From Rhizomys pruinosus (taxonomy: Eukaryota; Chordata; Mammalia; Rodentia; Spalacidae), in NCBI GenBank assembly GCA_009823505.1, contig VZQC01006658.1, forward strand, positions 148,419 through 212,418: DNA of 64,000 nucleotides. The letters are read 5' to 3'. Below the pieces are notes generated by a model. It had not been told where the DNA came from and did not search any database. It saw only the letters and a program-made list of their open reading frames with translations. Shown piece after piece: positions 42,004 through 53,097 of the stretch (positions are counted from its first letter, which is position 1; the number at the start of each line of letters is the position of its first letter). Both the position numbers and the translations under genes were made by a program.

Positions 42004-42429
42004 AGAGATGGGAATTTGAAGCACAAAAATTAAAGCCACCCTGGGTCACACAGAGAAAGGGGCTGCTCCCCTAGTCTGTGCAAAATACCATTTTTTTTTT
42101 TTAAGTTAACTTCTGGATTCAAAACCAATGTGGAAACTTTGGCTTCAGAATACTAGAAAGTCCACGTGCAGGGACCATAAGGCTAAGTATATATCGGTAA
42201 CGAGAAAGGAACAGATGGTTGGAGACGTGATTTACTGCAGAGAGAACAGGCTTAGATATCGGCTGTCCTTCTGAGATAAGGACGTCTAAAGTCATTCCAT
42301 TGAAAGGATGCTCCCTCGGGCTTTGGGCGAGACTGACCAGCAGTCAGAGGATGACCTAAAAGCCTGGGCTGGAGTAAAGGAGGCTACAGTGCGATTTCAG
42401 GAAGGCCTCTGGTCTCCAGGGAAGATCAG

Positions 42430-43100
42430 ACCGCGACGCTAGGGGGCCCGAGGTCCGCGAATTCCCGGACGACAGACCCTGGCAGCAGCCTGGGTGGTCT
42501 CGGTGCAACCCTTGGATACGCAGAGTCGCTCAGTGGGTGGCAGCGGAGCAGCTGGGGACACCAGCCTTGAGCCGGGGTAGCTCTGGGGTACCCACTCGGT
42601 CGCCGCTTCCCCGCCTGGGCGCAGGCGCCTTGCCCTCCCGGCTGCCGCCATGAGCCAATGAGAGGAGAGCGGCAGGCACTTGGACCAATGGGCGTTGGCA
42701 ACAGTGCGGGGTGTGGTGGGCGGGGGCGGGGCCGGGCCGCGGTCCAGCCTGGCCGCCCCGCCGAGGAGTCTCGGGGTCTGGAAGCGGATGCCAGCGGCCG
42801 AGCGGATGGAGGCGGCGCGCTGCAGGCTCGGAGCCGGCGGGGACAGGTCAGCAGGAGGCTGGGCTGGCCGTGGTCGGGGTCGGGGCCGAGTCTCCGGGGA
42901 CCGGCAACAGGGGAGCCTGTGTGTGCAGAGGAGGGTTGCTGTGCATCCCGCGCCGCCAACTCTCTCTGAGAAGTCCCGGCTTGACTTTGGAAGTTTTCTC
43001 CCCTGTACCAGCTTGCCCAGGGCCTTGGCTTCCCATCCTTGCAGTGCATTAGCCCTTCTCCGTGTGCGCTCCCCTGTAGCGTCAAAACTGAGCTGGGACG
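42430..43100 (+). promoter_or_regulatory. TULP3: TULP3 CpG-island promoter
   Basis: CG-rich, SINE-free. Two CCAAT boxes at 42655-42659 and 42685-42689 (30 bp apart), a GGCGCAGGCGCC palindrome near 42618-42629, and GTTGGCAAC (42694-42702) resembling a compressed RFX half-site pair. No TATA box. Confidence 0.75.
42806..42846 (+). CDS. TULP3: TULP3 exon 1
   Basis: ATG opens MEAARCRLGAGGD and the exon ends with two bases (AG) of the next codon at a GTCAGC donor. This matches the rodent TULP3 N-terminus. TULP3 is a tubby-family protein that bridges IFT-A and phosphoinositides to carry GPCRs into cilia. Its IFT-A-binding helix and tubby domain lie in exons beyond this window. An in-frame upstream ATG at 42788 would add MPAAER, but its context is poor. 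I saw no exon 2 up to 64000. Confidence 0.88.
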
Positions 43101-43228
43101 AGTTCTCTCTGGGGACTCGCAGCCGAAGGTCCTGAGTGATGGTTAATTGCTTCCAAGGCGGTTGCTTTTGGCAGGCAGTGTGGAATTCTGGAACGGAGTC
43201 CGAGGACTGAAAATGCAAATCTCTAACT

Positions 43229-43330
43229 CTCTCTCTCTCTCTCTCTCTCGCTCTCTCTCGCTCTCTCGCTCTCTCGCCTCTCTCTCAGTCTCTCCGTCTC
43301 TCAATCTCTCCCAATCTCTCTCCTCTTCTC
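43229..43330 (+). repeat. (CT)n-rich pyrimidine tract
   Basis: Mostly CT repeats with interspersed CG. The second, variant copy is at about 44000-44115. Confidence 0.9.
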
Positions 43331-43406
43331 TCTGGGTTCCAGGAGTTCTCTTACTCTGTCTTAATTTAGAATGTTCCAAAAAAAATTAAAAAAAAAAGGG
43401 GGGGGG

Positions 43407-43486
43407 GCTGGAGAGATGGCCCAGCGGTTAAGAGCGCCGACCGCTCTTGCAGAGGACCCGGGTTCGATCCCCAGCACCCACATGGC
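43407..43486 (+). repeat. B2-like SINE head, cut by an N
   Basis: Only the first 80 bases of a young B2 (A and B boxes intact). The sequence stops at N 43487. Confidence 0.9.
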
Positions 43487-43487
43487 N

Positions 43488-44200
43488 GGGTTGGGGGGGG
43501 GGGGCCGGGCCGCGGTCCAGCCTGGCCGCCCCGCCGAGGAGTCTCGGGGTCTGGAAGCGGATGCCAGCGGCCGAGCGGATGGAGGCGGCGCGCTGCAGGC
43601 TCGGAGCCGGCGGGGACAGGTCAGCAGGAGGCTGGGCTGGCCGTGGTCGGGGTCGGGGCCGAGTCTCCGGGGACCGGCAACAGGGGAGCCTGTGTGTGCA
43701 GAGGAGGGTTGCTGTGCATCCCGCGCCGCCAACTCTCTCTGAGAAGTCCCGGCTTGACTTTGGAAGTTTTCTCCCCTGTACCAGCTTGCCCAGGGCCTTG
43801 GCTTCCCATCCTTGCAGTGCATTAGCCCTTCTCCGTGTGCGCTCCCCTGTAGCGTCAAAACTGAGCTGGGACGAGTTCTCTCTGGGGACTCGCAGCCGAA
43901 GGTCCTGAGTGATGGTTAATTGCTTCCAAGGCGGTTGCTTTTGGCAGGCAGTGTGGAATTCTGGAACGGAGTCCGAGGACTGAAAATGCAAATCTCTAAC
44001 TCTCTCTCCTCACTCTCTCTCTCTCTCTCTCTCATCTCGCTCTCCTCTCGCTCTCGCCTCTCCTCGCCTCTCTCTCAGTCTCTCCGTCTCTCAATCTCTC
44101 CCAAATCTCTCTCCTCTTCTCTCTGGGTTCCAGGAGTTCTCTTACTCTGTCTTAATATTTAGTAAATGTTCCAAAAAAAATTAAAAAAAAAAAGGGGGGG
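43488..44200. repeat. Second copy of the TULP3 exon 1 region (probable false duplication)
   Basis: 43500-43990 repeats 42727-43217 with an offset of 773 bases and no difference noticed. Differences appear only in the CT tract and after it. A single N precedes it. This is the typical look of two overlapping contig ends that were not merged. Confidence 0.85.
43579..43619 (+). pseudogene. Duplicate TULP3 exon 1 (assembly copy)
   Basis: Identical ATG-to-donor sequence to 42806-42846. If the duplication were real, transcripts could start in either copy. Confidence 0.6.
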
Positions 44201-44204
44201 GGGC

Positions 44205-44460
44205 TGGAGAGATGGCCCAGCGGTTAAGAGCGCCGGACCGCTTTTGCAGGGACCCGGGTTTCGATCCCAGCACCCACATGGCGGCCGAAACCGTCTGAAA
44301 CTCCAATTCCAGGAGAACTCAGTTCCAGGATCAGGGACTCCGAACTCGGCAGTTGTCGCACGCATCGCACGGTGCAATCGCACAACACGGTGCACAACTT
44401 GCATGCAGACAGTACATTCAAACACATACAGAAAGAATAAATAAAAAAAAAAAAAAAAGA
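44205..44460 (+). repeat. B2-like SINE, duplication cohort, error-rich
   Basis: Forward copy with many single-base indels (GCCGGACCGCTTTTGCAGGG, GGGTTTCGATCCC). It is the full-length counterpart of the truncated head at 43407-43486. Confidence 0.85.
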
Positions 44461-45150
44461 GAGTAAATCAACAGAAACTCTCCCAACTCCGTTTGCTTCG
44501 GCCTGCGAAAGCAAATGGGCTGAAATCTCATCCTGTTCATTTCTCTGTGGTTGGTTAACGAAAAGTTAATGGGGAGCCCCGTGAAATCGTTGACTCTAAA
44601 ACTTGGCCATTGTCTGAGAATTGAAATCATGTGCGCCAACTGTATGCAAACTTCTAGTCCATTACCACAGCAGAGATTTGGTGTGCAAGGATCTACGCTG
44701 ATATTCAAACTAGTGTTTAACCAATTCAAAGATTTTTTTTTTTTAAGTTACTAAGGCATTGGAATAGAACACCGGTCCTCCTCCCCCACCTCCGTCTGTC
44801 TCCTGCGGAATAGGCCAGTCTCAAACTTGCTATTAAGGATAACTTTGAACTCCAGATCCTCCTGCCTCCGCCTTCCAAGTGTGGGGCTGTTGTTTTCTTC
44901 TTTCATAAGCGAGTTCTGTTTGGGTGATAGCTGTACTTTGAAATTTGTTTACTTTCCTCTTTTTTCTCCTTGTGCGTAAAAAGTTGACATTTGCAAGTAT
45001 AAGCATAAAAGAGGTAGGGTGAATTCAGCATATCTGGCTGAATTGGGAGATTTAGTTTTTAAACTGAAATTAAAGAGCAGTATCATTTTCTGGATTCTTT
45101 TTTTTTTTTTCTTTAACTTGTTAAAATTTATTTTTTGTTAAAAAGAGATT
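44461..45150. other. TULP3 intron 1, unique stretch
   Basis: No repeat except a weak old B1-like trace near 44810-44880. No exon. Confidence 0.5.
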
Positions 45151-45480
45151 TGGCCGGCTGGTGGCATGCACCATTTAATTCCTAGCACTTGGGAGGGCAG
45201 AGGCAGGCGGATCTTTGAGTTCAAGGCCACTGGTCTACGAGTAGGTTTTCCAGGACAGCTGAGGACTACAGGGGAGACCCATGTTCAAAAAGAACCAAAA
45301 AAAAAAAAAAGAAAAAGAACAGAAGAGGCCGGGCGTGGTGGCGCATCTTTAATCCTAGCACTGTGGGAGGGCAGGGCAGGCGGATCTTTAGTGAGTTCAA
45401 GGCCATGCCTGGTCTACAGAGTGAGTTCCAATACAGCTGGGACTACAGGAGAACCTGTCGCAAAAAGACCAAAAGAAAAA
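45151..45480 (+). repeat. Two indel-rich B1 SINEs
   Basis: 45151-45310 and 45326-45480. Both carry extra G/C bases (GGGAGGGCAGAGGCAGG, GGGAGGGCAGGGCAGG) not seen in other B1s here. Confidence 0.85.
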
Positions 45481-45597
45481 AAAGAAAGAAAAAGCACAGA
45501 AACATAATATTAATAAAAGGCAATCATATATAAATAAAATAATACAATAATAGACAATTTACGGAGTCAACATTTTGAAATGAATGTCCTTTGTTTT

Positions 45598-45829
45598 TTA
45601 ATTTTTTATTTTTATGTGTATGAATGTATTGTCTGCATGCAGGTCTGCGCACCCGTGTCGTGCGATGCCGCGGAGGTCAGAAGAGGGTCTCAGATTCCCC
45701 TGGAACTGGAGTTCTCCTGGAACTGGAGTCACAGACGGTTCTCAGCCGCCATGTGGGTGCTGGGGATCGAACCCGGGTCCTCTGCAAGAGCGTTCGGCGC
45801 TCTTAACCGCTAGGCCATCCCTCCAGCCC
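45598..45829 (-). repeat. B2-like SINE, duplication cohort
   Basis: Reverse copy near consensus with both segments. Confidence 0.95.
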
Positions 45830-46275
45830 AACATTTGAAATATTTCATCTTGAGTCTGGCGATAAGATCTTTTTATCCAATATACTATCATTTAGGGGGA
45901 CCATCATATTAATAATTTAATAACTAAAGCATGTTTAAAAAGAGGTCAATTATACTGTACAGTATATACAAAATATTTTTCTTTTTTTTTATTTCATGGG
46001 TTCTTGATGTTTGATATGACTCATGATTTTAGGAGACAGAAAGGCATTAAGGCAGTTGTTTTTTTAATCTCCTGGACCTGAAACTTAAAGGTACAATTTT
46101 AGCCCCATTTCCTTTTTCTTCTGAAGAAACCAACTCTTTAATTTTCACAGTTGACATTAAAGGGGGAATGTGTTAGTCACTAAATGAATTTTCTGCCCTA
46201 GGTAGTTAGTGAAACTTTTGTCAGTGTTTAACTCATTTGTTCATAAAGAAGAATGGATTTCTCGATTTTCTTTTT

Positions 46276-46433
46276 CTTTTTTTTTTCTTTTTTTTTTGGT
46301 CTTTTCAAGGCAGAGTCTCCCTATAGCCCCAGCTATCCTGGAGCTCACTATGTAGACCAGGCTGGCCTTGAACTCACAGAGATCTGTGTGCCTTTCCCTC
46401 CTGGGATTAAAGGCGTGCACCACCACACCTGGT
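46276..46433 (-). repeat. B1 SINE
   Basis: Reverse B1. Older B1-like remnants follow at 46445-46594 and 46640-46745. Confidence 0.85.
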
Positions 46434-46755
46434 GAGTTTCTGCTTTTGTGATGCCCCCCTGGACAAAGTCTCTCAATATAATCCAGGCCAGCCTCAGGGC
46501 TATTATATATAATTCAGCTGGCCACAAACTGGAAATCCTCCTGCCTCAGCCTCCTAAGTGGTAGGATTTATAAGCATATACCACCAAGCTTGGTCTACTT
46601 TATGCTGGTTTTTTGTTTGTTTTGTTTTGTTTTGTTTGTTATTTAGACGTTCTTATATAACTTGGGCTGACATTGAACTCCTGACCTTCCTGTTTCCACC
46701 TTCCAGCTGCTGGGATTACAGGTCTGTGACACTGTGCCCAGCCTTACATAATGCA

Positions 46756-46759
<4 letters not shown>

Positions 46760-46798
<39 letters not shown>
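46760..46798 (+). repeat. (GT)n microsatellite
   Basis: About 19 GT units. Confidence 0.95.
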
Positions 46799-46799
<1 letters not shown>

Positions 46800-46869
46800 T
46801 GTGGTGTGTCTGATACTGAAGATTGAACCCAGGGGTTCAAGGATGCTAAATGCTCCCCCTGAGCTATAA

Positions 46870-47385
46870 TCACATCTGTACTTAATTTTTTAAAAAGTCA
46901 TTCTCATGAAAAACATTTTGATTATTGTGCATGCATCTGCATGATGTGTGGGCATGTGCATGCTCAGATCAGGACAGGTCTGTGGAGTCCATTCTCTTCT
47001 TCGATTGGGTACTGGGGCTGGTGCTTAGGAACCAGGTTTGTATGGTAGCTTCTGTGCTTCATGTGTTTTTGGTGAAACGTATGAATGCAGATCCCACTAT
47101 TAATACCTTTTGTTGTGTGGATAACACCTAACTTTTAAGTTTTCTGTGATATTTTTTTTCTTTGAATTATGTGCCTGTTTGTTTTACCATAGGCAGATTT
47201 CTTTTCAACAGAGTAGAAAAGTGTAACGAGCAAACTTTAAGTATCTTTTCCTGTATCTGAAATAGGCAGTGAAAACTGGACATGCAATTTGAAACCACGC
47301 TCAGGACCTTTGTTTAGGCTAGGTAATTTATACTGTCGATGATGGATGTCTACTGTTATAGCTTAGGTTCTGTCTGATCTGTTAT
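46870..47385. other. TULP3 intron 1, nothing recognised
   Basis: A/T-rich apparently unique sequence. A short ID-like element follows at 47388-47470. Confidence 0.45.
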
Positions 47386-47792
47386 TGGTACAGGAGTTGA
47401 GGAATATGGCTCAGGGCTAGTGCACTTGCCTGGCATTTTGAAGGCTCTGGGGTTTGATCCCCAGCACATACATACAATACACTTATTAGTGACACAGCAC
47501 TGAAGATATGTTATAACCTTGTGACCTAGAATTGCCTAAGAAAGTCCTGGTCTGCCCAGTTTGGTGGAACACAGCTGCAAGTAGTGAGTTCCAAACCACC
47601 CCAGACTATGAAGGGAGACATTATCTCAACCCACCTCACTAAATGTGAATTCTCATTAGAAATAAACTGTAAAAGCCAGATGTGGCCATAAGCTCAGTGC
47701 TGTGGGGATGGGGCAGAGATGAGGGGATCCCTAGGGATTGCTGGCTTGGTGCCAGGATCACTGAGACACCACATGTTGAAGGTGTAAGAGGG

Positions 47793-48010
47793 AGGACTGG
47801 AGAGATTGCTCAGCAGTTAAGAGCGTGTACAGCTAGCTCTTACAAAGGACCTGAGTTCAATCCCCAGCAGTCATGTCAAGTGACTCACAACCTGAAATTC
47901 CAGCTTCTGGGGTGATCCAACACCTCTGTCTTCCATGGGCACCTGAACTCATGTCTGAGAGCATGTGCACACACCTGTAATTTTAAATGAAAATTTTTTT
48001 TAATTTAAAG
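47793..48010 (+). repeat. B3-like SINE
   Basis: Forward; GGACTGGAGAGATTGCTCAG. Confidence 0.85.
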
Positions 48011-48027
48011 GTATAAGAGGGAGAGTG

Positions 48028-48246
48028 GGGACTGGAGAGATGGCCTAGTGGTTAAGAGCGCCGACTACTCTTGCAGAGGACTGGGGTTCGATCCCCAGCA
48101 CCCACATGGTGGCTGAGAACTGTCTTTAACTCCAGTTCCCGGGGAATCCAATGCCCTCTTCTGACCTCTGCGGCATTGTATGACACGGTTGCACAAACCT
48201 ATATGCACACAGTACATTCATACACATAAAAAAATAAATAAAATAT
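48028..48246 (+). repeat. B2-like SINE, young head, no duplication
   Basis: Forward; GCCTAGTGGTTAAGAGCGCC with a single CTCCAGTTCCCGGGG. Confidence 0.92.
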
Positions 48247-48375
48247 TAAAAAAGAGGGAGAGTGATAGACATTCTCCTTTGGCCTCCAATTATGCACAAA
48301 GATACACACACCTGAACGTACCCAACATACACCACATACCCATACACATATACTCACATAAAGGAGTAAAACACG

Positions 48376-48525
48376 AAAGCTAGGCATAGTGGACACACCT
48401 ATAATCCTAATACTTGGGAAGTAGAGGCAGGAAGATCAGGCAAGAATTCAAGGTCAAGATTGGCTACATAGCAAATTCAAGACTAGCCTGGGCTACATGA
48501 GACCCTGCCTTTAAAAAGAAGAGAA
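48376..48525 (+). repeat. Old B1-like SINE
   Basis: Forward, diverged, ending ATGAGACCCTGCC. Confidence 0.65.
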
Positions 48526-48529
48526 GGAG

Positions 48530-49080
48530 GAGGAGGAAAGAAAGAAAATATGAGTAGTAGTCTTGGCTGGAAGTTTTGTCTTAACCAGTCTTATTCCGGT
48601 AATGTCTAACATGTACGTGTTGTTTGTTTGTTTCATTACAAAGTCCATGTTCAGCCTAGGAAAAAAAGAATAATCTAATCAGTGCCTTTTCTTCCAAGGC
48701 CCTCCTGGCTAAGCAGACTGCTTCAGACATCGCTTTGCCTTACTGTGTGGCTTCTCTTCTTGCCTGTGGAACTTCTAGAGTTTTCCTGGCATTGGTACCC
48801 ATTAAAAGAACAAGTTAATGTCTGTTCTTTCCAGAGAAAAAAAGAATGTTTGCATTCTTCAGGGGAGGAGTTGAAGCTGCCTTCCTGTCCTGGTGTTTGG
48901 TGGTTGTAGGGCCTGGATAATTCCTGTCCTTCCTGTTGGGAGACAGCTCCACAGGGCAAGCAGACATCCCGTGGGCCACTTTCATTTCATTTCCTTGGAG
49001 GCAGCTCACCAGGAATGAATTCTCTGTACTGCTTAATCTCTTCTGCCTCATCGGACATCCTTGCTGGGCTGTTTGTTCCA
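48530..49080. other. TULP3 intron 1, unique stretch
   Basis: No repeat or exon recognised. An old reverse B1 follows (49082-49206). Confidence 0.45.
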
Positions 49081-49436
49081 TTCTGTTTTTAGACAAGGTC
49101 TCAGGGAGTCCAGGCTATCTTCAAACCTGGTCTGGAGCTCTGCTTTCCTCCTGCCTCAACCTCTCAAGGGCTGGGATTACAGGCTTTTCTAGTATCACAC
49201 CCGGCCCATCCTTGCTGATAGTGAAAAATGAATGCTACAGAGTTTTCCTGGCTTGGTTAAAGTTTGAATACATTGTGTCTAAGAGAAGGTACACTCCCAC
49301 CCAGTGACTCATAGATTGTCTTTACTTTCCTGTATTATTTGGGGGTGTGCTGGGGATGGAACCTAGGGTCTCCACATGCTAACAATCTATGTACCCCTGA
49401 GCTCTACACCTAGCACCCATATGCTGTCTTTATTCC

Positions 49437-49678
49437 TTTTTTTTATTTTATTTATTTTTGTATGTGTATGAATGTACTGTCTGCATGCAGGTCTGTGCAC
49501 CCGTGTCGTGCAATGCTGCGGAGGTCAGAAGAGGGTGTCGGATTCCCCTGGAACTGGAGTTCTCCTGGAATTGGAGTTACGGACGGTTCTTAGCTGCCAT
49601 GTGGGTGCTGGGGATCGAACCCGGGTCCTCTGCAAGAGCAGTCGGTGCTCTTAACCGCTAGGCTATCTCTCCAGCCCC
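49437..49678 (-). repeat. B2-like SINE, duplication cohort
   Basis: Reverse copy near consensus with both segments. Confidence 0.95.
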
Positions 49679-49727
49679 ACTGTCTTTATTCTTGGGGGAG
49701 GTGTTTTTGATAACTGGAGACACCATG

Positions 49728-50554
49728 TGTGGTGGTTTGGATGAGTGTCCCCCATAGGCTCTAGGTATTCAGACGTTTGTCTCCAGTTGGTGGCGCTGTT
49801 TTTGGAGGTCTTGGGGTGTGTGGCCGTGCTGGAGGAAGTGTGTCACTGGGGGCAGGCTTAGTGAGCTTAACAAGCCTCGTGGTCTACAGTCACCCTCTGT
49901 ATTAGTCAGGGTTCTATAAAGAAACAGAAGCAACAGGATGAATATATATAACTGTATACAATTTATTGATTTGCTCATGTGATGGAGCTCAACAGTAGGG
50001 CCGAACTGGAGAGGCCGGGAATCCAGGGAACTGCTCAGTCCACAAGGCTGGGTGTCTCAGGAGTCCCAGTCTAGTGCTGAAGGCCCGAATGGATTCCAGG
50101 AGATCTGCCAGTCTCAGTACACGCTGGGATCCGAAAGGTTGATCACAGCAGCAAGACAAACTCACCAGATGAGAGAAGCAAGCCGCAGGAGGAAAAAAGG
50201 GGCCAGCTCCCGCTGCCATGGCCTTAAATACTGCCTGCCGGCAGAAGGTAACACCCACATTTGGGGTGGGCCATCCGGGTTGAGGTGGTCCAATCAGAAG
50301 ACCCTTTTCTCTTATTTGTTCCTTAGTCCAGTCAAGTTGACACCCAGGATTAACCATCACACCCTCTCTCTGCTTCCTGTGCTCTTTGCGAGATGTGACC
50401 CTCAGCTTCCTGCTCCAGTTCCAGCCGCCATGCCTCCTGCCACAATGGACTCTAATTCCCTGGAACCGTCAATCGTAAGCTCAAATAAACTCTTCCTTTT
50501 ATAAGTTCCTTGGTCATGGTGCTTTATCACAGCAACAGAAAAGTGACTAATACA
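49728..50554 (+). mobile_element. MaLR-like solo LTR, split by another LTR
   Basis: Starts TGTGGTGGTTTGG and ends CTAATACA, flanked by 5-bp CCATG duplications (49723-49727, 50555-50559). Without the insert it is about 360 bp. It contains GTGTCCCCCATAGG and an AATAAACTCTTCC poly(A) region. Confidence 0.85.
49898..50361. mobile_element. Solo LTR nested in the MaLR-like LTR
   Basis: 464 bp, TGTATTAGTCAGGG to ACCATCACA, flanked by 5-bp CCCTC duplications (49893-49897, 50362-50366). TG...CA ends and a 5-bp duplication are LTR hallmarks. Family not determined. Confidence 0.85.
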
Positions 50555-50597
50555 CCATGTCTACCTCTTTGCCTTAGAACTAGGTTTGTTTTTTGTT

Positions 50598-50715
50598 TTT
50601 GTTTTTGGTCTTTTTGAGACAGGGTCTCCCTGTTTTCCCAGCTGGCCTGGTACTCACTGTGTAGACCAGGGTGGCCTTGAACTCACAGATTCCCCAGCCT
50701 CTGCCTCCTAAGTAC
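50598..50715 (-). repeat. B1 SINE, truncated
   Basis: Reverse B1 lacking its head. Confidence 0.8.
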
Positions 50716-50719
50716 ACAA

Positions 50720-51115
50720 CTCGGGTTTTTTAAAATTGTTTCCTTAGGTTGGCATACAGAGAAATAACCTTCATTATCCTATTTTCATGGATCTGTGTCA
50801 TTACTCTTTGTTCTCATGCATTCCTCAATATCCCTTCCATGATCCCAACAACCAAAGTTTATTATATAGGTTGCCAAAACCTCTACAAGGGCACAGTTCT
50901 GTGAAGAATGGTGCGCCCATCTTCACAGAACAAGTCCTCATTTTTCTTGAGGTGGCATCTGCTATGACCATGGGGACAGGAACTCTGGAAGTTTCCACTG
51001 GGTTCCTAGGTGCACTGGTTTCTCGGCTGTCTAGCGGTGCGGTCTGAGCCCCTGATCTGCAGTGGCCTCAGTGTTTCCCCTCGGGAAATGAGGGCTTCTT
51101 TGCTATTTGGTTTTT
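50720..51115. other. TULP3 intron 1, unique stretch
   Basis: No repeat recognised. An 86-codon plus-strand frame (50787-51047) has no splice context or recognisable protein. Confidence 0.4.
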
Positions 51116-51123
51116 CTTTTCTT

Positions 51124-51320
51124 TTTTTAAATGTTATTTATTATTTTTATTTTATGTATATGGGTGTTGTACATGCACGTGTGTAAGTACACCCATGTTG
51201 CACAATGCCTGAAGAAGGCATTTATTGGATTCCCCCGGAACTGGAGTTATGGACAGTTGTTAGCCTCCATGTGGGTGCTGGGCATCGAACCTGGGTCAAC
51301 AGCAGCTGATGCTCCAGCCC
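51124..51320 (-). repeat. B3/B2-like SINE
   Basis: Reverse element, shortened near its head (AACAGCAGCTGATGCTCCAG). Confidence 0.8.
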
Positions 51321-51649
51321 CTTGTTTTGTTTTGTTTTTCTTCTTTTTTTCTTGACCCATAGTCTCACTGTATAGCCAAGGCTGGCCTCACTCAGCATCC
51401 CACACCTAGCCAGATCATCCCTCCATAATATTTCTTTTCCATTCTTCAATTTTGATGATTTTGATTTTTTTTTTTAATGATGGGACTGAACCTAAAGCTT
51501 CACACATGACAATTATGATTTTTAGGCTAAATCTAAACCCTGATTTCTACTTTCAACATAGGTAAGTACATATAGATATGTGCACATATATATGTGCATT
51601 TTTTGAGATAGTCTCTGTAGATAGGCTAGGTTGGCCTTGAACTCTTAAA

Positions 51650-51903
51650 TTTTTTAATTTTATTTTATTAATTTTATTTATTTCTGTATGTGTATGAATG
51701 TACTGTCTGCATGCAAGTTTGTGCACCCGTGTCGTGCAATGTCGCGGAGGTCAGGAGAGGGTGTCGGATTCCCCTGGAACTGGAGTTCTCCTGGAATTGG
51801 AGTTTCAGACGGCTCTCGGCCGCCATGTGGGTGCTGGGGATCGAAACCGGGTCCTCTGCAAGAGCGTCGGCGCTCCTAACCGCTAGGCCATCTCTCCAGC
51901 CCC
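51650..51903 (-). repeat. B2-like SINE, duplication cohort, inserted in a B1
   Basis: Reverse copy with perfect 17-bp duplication GGCCTTGAACTCTTAAA at 51633-51649 and 51904-51920. Confidence 0.97.
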
Positions 51904-52049
51904 GGCCTTGAACTCTTAAAACATTTTTAATGCCTGGTCTACAGGGCGAGCTCCAGGCCAGCTGGGACTAAAGGGAGACCCTGTCTCTTTTTTTAATTTT
52001 TAAATTTTTTATTTTATTTTATTTTTTTATTACTTTTACTTATTTGGTA

Positions 52050-52277
52050 TTTTAAAATTATTTTATGTGTCTGAGTACATTGCCAGCATGTGTGTAAGTG
52101 CACCTGTGTCATGCACTGCCCATGGAGGTCAGAAGAGGGTGTCAAATTCCCTGGAACTGGAGTTATGGACAGTCCTTAGCCATCATGTGGGTGCTGGGAA
52201 CTGAACTTGGGTCCTTCGCAAGAGAAGCCAGTGCTCTTAACCCCAGAGCCATCTCTCCAGTCCCTACTTAATTTGTG

Positions 52278-52333
<56 letters not shown>

Positions 52334-52486
52334 AGGGTGACCACATGCCATGCACAGTGTGTGGAGCTTGGAGGACAACTGTGGGAATCTGTTGTCTCTG
52401 TTCACCATGTAGGGCCAGAGGACCAGACTCAGGTCATTTGTCCTGATAGCAAGTGCCTTTACCCACTGAGCCATCTTGCTAGCACC
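52050..52486 (-). repeat. Two B3-like SINEs with (GT)n between
   Basis: 52050-52263 and 52270-52486 are reverse elements. (GT)n at 52277-52326 belongs to the tail of the second. Confidence 0.8.
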
Positions 52487-52540
52487 GGCTTTTAACTCTC
52501 GAGTCTCTGTCTCAGGCTCTTTATTCCTGGGATTACATTC

Positions 52541-52705
52541 ATATAGTCAGGCGTGGTGGCAGATGCCTTTAATTCTAGCATTCTAGAGACTGAGGCAGGC
52601 AGATCTCTGTGAGACGGAGGCCAGCATGGTCTGCATAGTGAGTTCCAGACTAGCTGGGGCTACAGGAAGACCCTGTATCAAGAAACAAAACAAAACAAAA
52701 CAAAA
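52541..52705 (+). repeat. B1 SINE with (CAAAA)n tail
   Basis: Forward B1; tail AAACAAAACAAAACAAAAC. Confidence 0.9.
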
Positions 52706-53097
52706 CCCACAGAATCTGACTTAGTGGGAAGTGGGAAGTTTTAAATTTCTTTTCTTTCATAATATGTAGAAAATGGGAAAAATTTCACACAGTCTTCTGA
52801 AAAGTTAAATTATTACTATTTAGCCTTGCAGGGGAAAAAAATGTCAACACATTTCAATAAAGTTTGCCTTTGGTTTTAGAGTTTAGAGTAAAACAGGCAG
52901 AAAAGAGGATTGATTCTCTTCTTCCTGGAACATAGTGTAATTTTCTCATAGTGATTTGCTATGTCCAGAAAACTGGAGGCAAAAGCAGGGAGGGACATTT
53001 TTTGAATGAAATTCTAAAGCTGCTTTTTTGTTTCATTTTTGTTTATAAGATAAGCTCTCATGTTCAAGGCTGGCCTTGAATTCCTATAGCAGAGTAT

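Noticed and set aside
42426..43218. Long antisense open frames (219 and 259 codons) over the TULP3 promoter
   Set aside because: High GC makes stops rare. They cross exon 1 and the CpG island, with low-complexity Arg/Pro content and no homology.
50787..51047. 86-codon plus-strand frame as TULP3 exon 2
   Set aside because: Does not resemble the tubby-family N-terminal helix. No fitting splice sites in the required phase.
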